Positions 14,480 to 18,479 of a DNA stretch of 18,479 bases are shown here, in pieces (position 1 is the stretch's first letter; every line of letters begins with the position of its first letter). The notes beneath the pieces were generated by a model. That model saw nothing but the letters and a program-made list of their open reading frames with translations, had not been told where the DNA came from and searched no databases. Source of the stretch: HRBIN23 sp046294495. GTDB taxonomy: Bacteria > Chloroflexota > Dehalococcoidia > Lucifugimonadales > HRBIN23. A program made the translations under genes and the position numbers. The stretch lies in assembly GCA_046294495.1 (NCBI GenBank), contig JBKBKV010000037.1, positions 1-18,479 on the forward strand. The letters are read 5' to 3'.

Positions 14480-15886
14480 ATGGCTGGAATCCTCTCGTGT
14501 GGGGCTTACATCCCTCGGTTTCGCCTGGGGAGGGAGACTGCCGGCTGGGGCTCACCACAAGAGAAGGCAGTCGGGAACTTTGACGAGGATAGCGTTACAA
14601 TGGCCGTGGCCGCCGCCCAGGACTGCCTGCGGGGCCTAGACCGAAGCCAAGTAGATGCCCTCTATTTCGCCACCACAACACCCCCATATCTGGAACAGCA
14701 GGGTTCCGCCCTCATCGCTGAAGCCCTTGACCTGCGCCCCAATGTGTTTGCGGCTGATATTACCAACAACTTACGCGGCGGGACTATCGCCCTTCGTGCG
14801 GCCCTAGATGCTGTTCTGGCAGGAAGCGCACGCCAGGCCTTGGTGGTGGCGGCTGACTGCCGCATGAGTGCCCCACGGGGTGAACTAGAGCGCTCCCTGG
14901 GGGATGGAGCGGCCGCAGTCCTGGTTGGCAAAGACAATGGCGTGGCCCAGGTGATGGCCAGCCACACCATTACCGAGCACATGCTGGACACCTGGCGAAC
15001 GCCCCAAGACACCTTTATCCGCTCCTGGGAGGACCGCTTCATAATAGAGGAGGGGTATCAGCGTATTGTTCCCCAGGTGCTCAGCGAGTTTTCCCAGAAG
15101 ACGGGGGTCGTTCCCAAAGACATTGGCAAGGTTGCCCTCTATGCGCCCGATGCGCGCCGCCACCAAGATATGGCACGCCGTCTAGGCTTCCGTCCCGAGC
15201 AGGTGGTGGACCCCCTCTTCGGGAAAGTGGGCAACACCGGCGCCGCCTTCACCCTTATGCTCCTGGTGAGCGCGCTGGAGACTGCCAAGCCGGGGGAGCG
15301 CATTCTGGCTGTAGCCTATGGAGACGGGGGCGATGCCTACCTATTCCAGGCTACCGAGCGGGTGGGCGAGGTGAAGCAAAACCGCCGTCTGGTGAGCCGC
15401 TATGCCGAAGCCAAGCGCATCCTCCCCACCTATGAGACCTACACCAGGTGGCGGGAGGTTTGGGTCTCCGAGGCGGCGCGCCGTCCGCCCCCCCCTGTCC
15501 CCTCTGTATCGGCTCTGTGGAGGGAAAAAGACGAGAACATCCGGTTCTACGGGAGCCGGTGCAACGCCTGCGGGTATATCCAGTATCCTCCCCAGCGGGT
15601 GTGCACCAAGTGCCAGGCAGCCGACCAGATGACCCCTATCCGCCTGGCAGAGACCTATGGCACCGTGTTCACCTACTCCATGGACTACTTGGCTGGCACC
15701 ATAGATACCCCTCTTGTCCTGGCGGTGGTAAACTTTGAAGGGGGCGGGCGCTGGCTGGGAATGGTAACAGACCGGGAAATCAACGAGGTGCGAATAGGCT
15801 TGCCTGTAGAACTAACCTTCCGCAAACTGCGGACAGTGGGTGGCGTCCACAACTACTATTGGAAGTGCATGCCGGTGCGGGCCTAG
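14480..15886 (+). CDS. HMG-CoA-synthase-like (ketosynthase III fold) protein fused to a ChsH2/DUF35 zinc-ribbon OB domain
   Basis: A 468-residue two-domain protein. Residues 1-295 follow the hydroxymethylglutaryl-CoA synthase-like thiolase fold: LSCGAYIPRFRL, ITNNLRGGTIAL (94-105), LGDGAAAVLVG (140-150) and VGNTGAAFTL (250-259). Residues about 350-468 are a DUF35 module: a zinc ribbon with C361-x2-C364 and C375-x2-C378, then an OB fold. Where HMGS has the nucleophilic Cys (EFACKAGT-like), this protein has Leu 98. The usual catalytic His (FHQP) aligns with LYAP (220-223), and the Glu region reads TTTPPY. It is therefore unlikely to work by the standard acyl-Cys mechanism. Fusion of this kind, followed 28 bp later by a thiolase, resembles the archaeal thiolase/HMGS/DUF35 assembly. 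A scaffold, aldolase or non-covalent condensation role is possible. The ATG at 14480 has a strong RBS. Confidence 0.85.
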   Translation: MAGILSCGAYIPRFRLGRETAGWGSPQEKAVGNFDEDSVTMAVAAAQDCLRGLDRSQVDALYFATTTPPYLEQQGSALIAEALDLRPNVFAADITNNLRGGTIALRAALDAVLAGSARQALVVAADCRMSAPRGELERSLGDGAAAVLVGKDNGVAQVMASHTITEHMLDTWRTPQDTFIRSWEDRFIIEEGYQRIVPQVLSEFSQKTGVVPKDIGKVALYAPDARRHQDMARRLGFRPEQVVDPLFGKVGNTGAAFTLMLLVSALETAKPGERILAVAYGDGGDAYLFQATERVGEVKQNRRLVSRYAEAKRILPTYETYTRWREVWVSEAARRPPPPVPSVSALWREKDENIRFYGSRCNACGYIQYPPQRVCTKCQAADQMTPIRLAETYGTVFTYSMDYLAGTIDTPLVLAVVNFEGGGRWLGMVTDREINEVRIGLPVELTFRKLRTVGGVHNYYWKCMPVRA

Positions 15887-15914
15887 CCTGACCAGAGCGA
15901 AAGGAGGACGGCAC

Positions 15915-17093
15915 ATGGAGAGCATTCGGGACCGGGTGGCCATTATCGGGATGGGGTGCACCAAGTTCGGCGAGCGCTGGGATGCCGACGGGGTGGACTT
16001 GATGGTGGAGGCGGCTTATGAGGCTTACCAGGACGCCGGGATATCCCCCAAGGACATCCAGGCGGCTTGGGTGGGCACCGTAGGCACCTTCAGCACCGGT
16101 CAGGGCCTTGCCGAAGCCCTCAAACTGGACTACATCCCCATTACCCGATGTGAGAACGCCTGTGCTACGGCTACCGATGCCTTCCGCAACGCCTGTTACG
16201 CTGTTGCAGCGGGCATCTACGATATCGTGCTGGCTATGGGCGTGGAGAAACTCAAGGACTCGGGTATGTCGGGCCTGGTAACGACACGAGCGCCCGGGAG
16301 TGATGTGGAACCTCCCACGCCACCCCCCGCGCAGTTCGCCCTGGCTGCCACCCGCTACTCCCACCACTACGGCATCCCCATGGACCAGTTGAAGCGCACT
16401 CTGGCCAAAATTGCCGTTAAGAACCACCATAACGGCACCTTGAACCCAAAGGCCCACTTCCAGCGGGAAGTTACCGAGGAGCAGGTGCTAAACGCCCCCA
16501 TGATCGCCTGGCCCCTGGGCCTTTACGACTGCTGCGGCGTGTCCGACGGGGCGGCGGCTGCCATTATCGTGCGAGCCGACTGGGCCAAGAACTTCCGAGA
16601 CGACTATGTGCTGGTTAAGGGCCTGGGGCTAGCGGTAGGAGGCAAGCAGGGCCTCCTGCACGACGACTACGACTTCGTCCATTTCCCAGAGAACATCCGC
16701 GCCGCCCAAATTGCCTACCAGGAGGCGGGCGTTAAGAACCCACGCAAGGAGATTGACCTGGCCATCGTCCACGACTGTTTTACCATCACCGAGTTGATCC
16801 TCTACGAAGACCTGGGGTTTACCGAGCGGGGCAGGGGGCCTGCCGAGGTAGAGGCCGGGACCTTCACCCTGGAGGGCGAACTCCCCGTGAACACCGACGG
16901 AGGGCTGAAGTGCTTTGGACACCCCATCGGGGCCAGCGGCATCCGGATGATCTACGAGGTGTATAAGCAACTGCAGGGGAAGGCCGGTCCACGCCAGATC
17001 AAGAAAACCCCGCGCCTGGGCCTCACCCACAACCTGGGTGGCCGCCCCGGCTCTTTCACCGGCGCTGTAGCCATCTTTGGGCGCCGGGATTAG
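15915..17093 (+). CDS. SCPx-type thiolase / acetyl-CoA acetyltransferase family protein
   Basis: A 392-residue thiolase-like protein of the SCP-x/archaeal type. The nucleophilic Cys is C83 in CENACATATDAF. HDCF (286-289) and KCFGHPIGASG (332-342) supply the other conserved blocks. The C-terminal CxGGG Cys of classical thiolases is replaced by THNLGGRPGS (371-380), normal for this subfamily. It should make or cleave a 3-ketoacyl-CoA. The frame is open from 15840, but the ATG at 15915 with AAGGAGGA 6 bases upstream is the real start. It lies 28 bp after the HMGS-like/DUF35 gene and is probably in complex with it, since thiolases of this type commonly need a DUF35 partner. Confidence 0.9.
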   Translation: MESIRDRVAIIGMGCTKFGERWDADGVDLMVEAAYEAYQDAGISPKDIQAAWVGTVGTFSTGQGLAEALKLDYIPITRCENACATATDAFRNACYAVAAGIYDIVLAMGVEKLKDSGMSGLVTTRAPGSDVEPPTPPPAQFALAATRYSHHYGIPMDQLKRTLAKIAVKNHHNGTLNPKAHFQREVTEEQVLNAPMIAWPLGLYDCCGVSDGAAAAIIVRADWAKNFRDDYVLVKGLGLAVGGKQGLLHDDYDFVHFPENIRAAQIAYQEAGVKNPRKEIDLAIVHDCFTITELILYEDLGFTERGRGPAEVEAGTFTLEGELPVNTDGGLKCFGHPIGASGIRMIYEVYKQLQGKAGPRQIKKTPRLGLTHNLGGRPGSFTGAVAIFGRRD

Positions 17094-17120
17094 ATATTAA
17101 GGTATCTCCGGAATTGGGGG

Positions 17121-17150
17121 AGGGCCGGGCCGGGTGCCCGGCCTTCCTTT
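17121..17150 (+). terminator. Rho-independent terminator after the thiolase gene
   Basis: A perfect 8-bp stem GGCCGGGC (17123-17130) / GCCCGGCC (17136-17143), extendable by a G-U and an A-U pair, encloses a CGGGT loop and is followed by a short pyrimidine tract ending in TTT. It lies 28 bp after the stop and separates the thiolase operon from the citrate synthase gene. Confidence 0.75.
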
Positions 17151-17210
17151 GCCCAGCACGGTAAGGGTCGTTGTAATGAATCATCAGAAGAGCACAGGAG
17201 TGGAAGCGCC

Positions 17211-18380
17211 ATGACACAGCAGAAGGGAGCCCAAATCTACCGCGGCCTCAAGGATGTATACTTTGATACCACCGAAGCCAGTTTCATAGATGGGAGCGTT
17301 GGGAAACTCCTCTACCGGGGCTACAACATCCACGACCTGGCAGAGAAATCCACCTTTGAGGAAGTTATTTACCTCCTGCTCTACGGCAAGCTGCCCACGC
17401 GCGCCCAGTTGCAGCAACTAGACAGCACCCTCCGCGCCTCCCGCGAACTGCCCCCTGAGGTGGTGCAGGTAATCCGCCTGGTGAAGCAGGCCCATCCCAT
17501 GGATGTCCTGCGGACGGCCGTCTCGGCCCTGTCGGCCTTTGACCCGGAGACCGCCGACAACTCCAAGGAGGCGACCCTGCGCAAAGGGCTTCGCCTCACT
17601 GCCCAGGCCCCCACCATTGTGGCTTACCACGACCGTATCCGCAAAGGGCTAGAGCCTGTCCCCCCTAACCCCCGGCTGAACCACGCCGCTAACTTCTTGT
17701 GGATGCTCTTCGGCAAGGAGCCTGACCCCGAGGAGGCGCGTCTGCTGGATGTGGACTTTATCCTCCACGCCGAGCACGGCTCTAACGCTAGCGCTTTTGC
17801 GGCCCGGGTTACAGCCTCCACCCTCAGCGACCTACACGCCGCAGTTACAACCGGCATAGGCACCCTGAAGGGGCCGCTCCACGGAGGCGCCGCCGAGGCG
17901 GTAATGCATATGGTCAAAGAGGTAGCCGACCCTGAACGCGCCAAGGCTTGGGCCGCCGAGCACTTGGCCCGAGGCGAGCGCATTATGGGGTTCGGGCACC
18001 GGGTCTACAAGGCCGAAGACCCCCGTGCCCGCCACCTGCGTGAACGCTCCCGCTGGTTGGGGGAGAAGAAGGGCCAACCCCAGTGGTTCCAGATCCTGCA
18101 GCGCTTTGAGAACGAGGTGATGGCACCCTATAGGGCCAAGGGCATCTATGTGAATGTGGACTTCTATGCCGGCTCTATCTACTACCTGCTGGGCATACCA
18201 GAGGACCTCTTCATCCCCATCTTCGCCATCGGACGCATTCCAGGCTGGACCCTCCAGGTGCTGGAGCAGTTCAGGGACAACATCCTTATCCGCCCCCTCC
18301 TGCTCTACACCGGGCCTATGGACCTGCCCTATGTCCCTATTGAGAAGCGGGATCAACTGAAGCAAGAGGCCGCATCCTGA
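17211..18380 (+). CDS. Citrate synthase (citrate/2-methylcitrate synthase family)
   Basis: A 389-residue single-domain citrate synthase of the short archaeal/Gram-positive type. Catalytic residues are visible: H189 (LHAEHGSNAS), H224 (GPLHGGA), H263 (GFGHRVYKAEDPR) and D317 (VNVDFYAG). Both acetyl-CoA and propionyl-CoA users share these, so si-citrate versus 2-methylcitrate synthase cannot be separated by eye; no prpB or prpD neighbours are present, which favours the TCA role. The start is ATG at 17211 with AGGAG about 11 bases upstream. It is preceded by a terminator 60 bp upstream and followed by a terminator, so it is probably a single-gene unit. No clear promoter was found in 17151-17210. 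Confidence 0.95.
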   Translation: MTQQKGAQIYRGLKDVYFDTTEASFIDGSVGKLLYRGYNIHDLAEKSTFEEVIYLLLYGKLPTRAQLQQLDSTLRASRELPPEVVQVIRLVKQAHPMDVLRTAVSALSAFDPETADNSKEATLRKGLRLTAQAPTIVAYHDRIRKGLEPVPPNPRLNHAANFLWMLFGKEPDPEEARLLDVDFILHAEHGSNASAFAARVTASTLSDLHAAVTTGIGTLKGPLHGGAAEAVMHMVKEVADPERAKAWAAEHLARGERIMGFGHRVYKAEDPRARHLRERSRWLGEKKGQPQWFQILQRFENEVMAPYRAKGIYVNVDFYAGSIYYLLGIPEDLFIPIFAIGRIPGWTLQVLEQFRDNILIRPLLLYTGPMDLPYVPIEKRDQLKQEAAS

Positions 18381-18385
18381 GAAGT

Positions 18386-18407
18386 GGGGCTTTGCCCCTA
18401 TTTATTT
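18386..18407 (+). terminator. Rho-independent terminator after citrate synthase
   Basis: GGGGC (18386-18390), loop TTT and GCCCC (18394-18398) form a compact hairpin that begins 5 bases after the stop and is followed by TATTTATTT. Confidence 0.8.
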
Positions 18408-18410
18408 GTA

Positions 18411-18446
18411 GAGTGCCCTGGCGGGGGGTCCCCTGTCAGGGCACTC
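18411..18446. repeat. 10-bp perfect inverted repeat
   Basis: GAGTGCCCTG (18411-18420) is exactly complementary to CAGGGCACTC (18437-18446) around a G/C-rich 16-base spacer. No T tract follows, so it is not a standard plus-strand terminator. It could be a second or antisense terminator, or a leader structure of the next gene beyond the window. Confidence 0.6.
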
Positions 18447-18479
18447 CCACGGGGATCCCCCCTTTGCGCCGAAGGGAGG

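Overview
This is a gene-dense, GC-rich bacterial chromosome segment with no mobile element, CRISPR array or rRNA/tRNA gene that I can see. Two predicted lipoproteins carry Thr/Pro-rich linkers after the lipobox, starts are often GTG or TTG, and there are a divergent YchF paralog, an ADP-forming acyl-CoA synthetase alpha subunit and a ketosynthase-like/DUF35 fusion. Together these suggest a Chloroflexota bacterium, possibly near Dehalococcoidia. That assignment is inference from gene style, not from a marker search.

Layout: the left edge cuts selB (minus), the elongation factor that inserts selenocysteine. Diverging from it are a PHP-domain phosphoesterase and, overlapping by ATGA, an orphan Dpp/Opp-type ATPase. 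holA (minus) converges on these and diverges from a zinc-ribbon/membrane/PQQ-propeller protein. Next comes a plus-strand run of ychF-like, hemW and an M20D amidohydrolase. Then two minus-strand genes: an acyl-CoA synthetase alpha subunit followed by a DinB/ClbS-like gene. A YceI-family lipoprotein follows, apparently frameshifted, and its stop codon interlocks with that of smpB. smpB lies behind an S41 processing protease on the minus strand. The right end holds a strong sigma70-like promoter, an HMG-CoA-synthase-like/DUF35 fusion, a SCPx-type thiolase, a terminator, citrate synthase and another terminator.

The main discovery candidate is the M20D amidohydrolase (8389-9651). Its reading frame is interrupted by one TGA exactly where the family has the metal-binding Cys of the HACGHD motif, and the frame then continues through every other active-site motif to a normal C-terminus. 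Immediately after the TGA, the RNA can fold into a hairpin of about 39 nt. Its apical 6-bp stem is capped by GGUC, the same tetraloop that SelB reads in the E. coli formate dehydrogenase SECIS. With selB in the same window, the simplest reading is a selenocysteine-containing M20 metallo-amidohydrolase (Cys to Sec at a metal ligand). The N-terminal part of this gene also contains an assembly scar: an 8-N gap flanked by a perfect 78-bp duplicate.

A second point of interest is the HMGS-like/DUF35 fusion. It lacks the catalytic Cys, and probably also the catalytic Glu and His, of HMG-CoA synthase, yet sits next to a thiolase that retains its Cys. This recalls the archaeal thiolase/HMGS/DUF35 complex and the ChsH2-linked aldolases, but with a catalytically altered partner.
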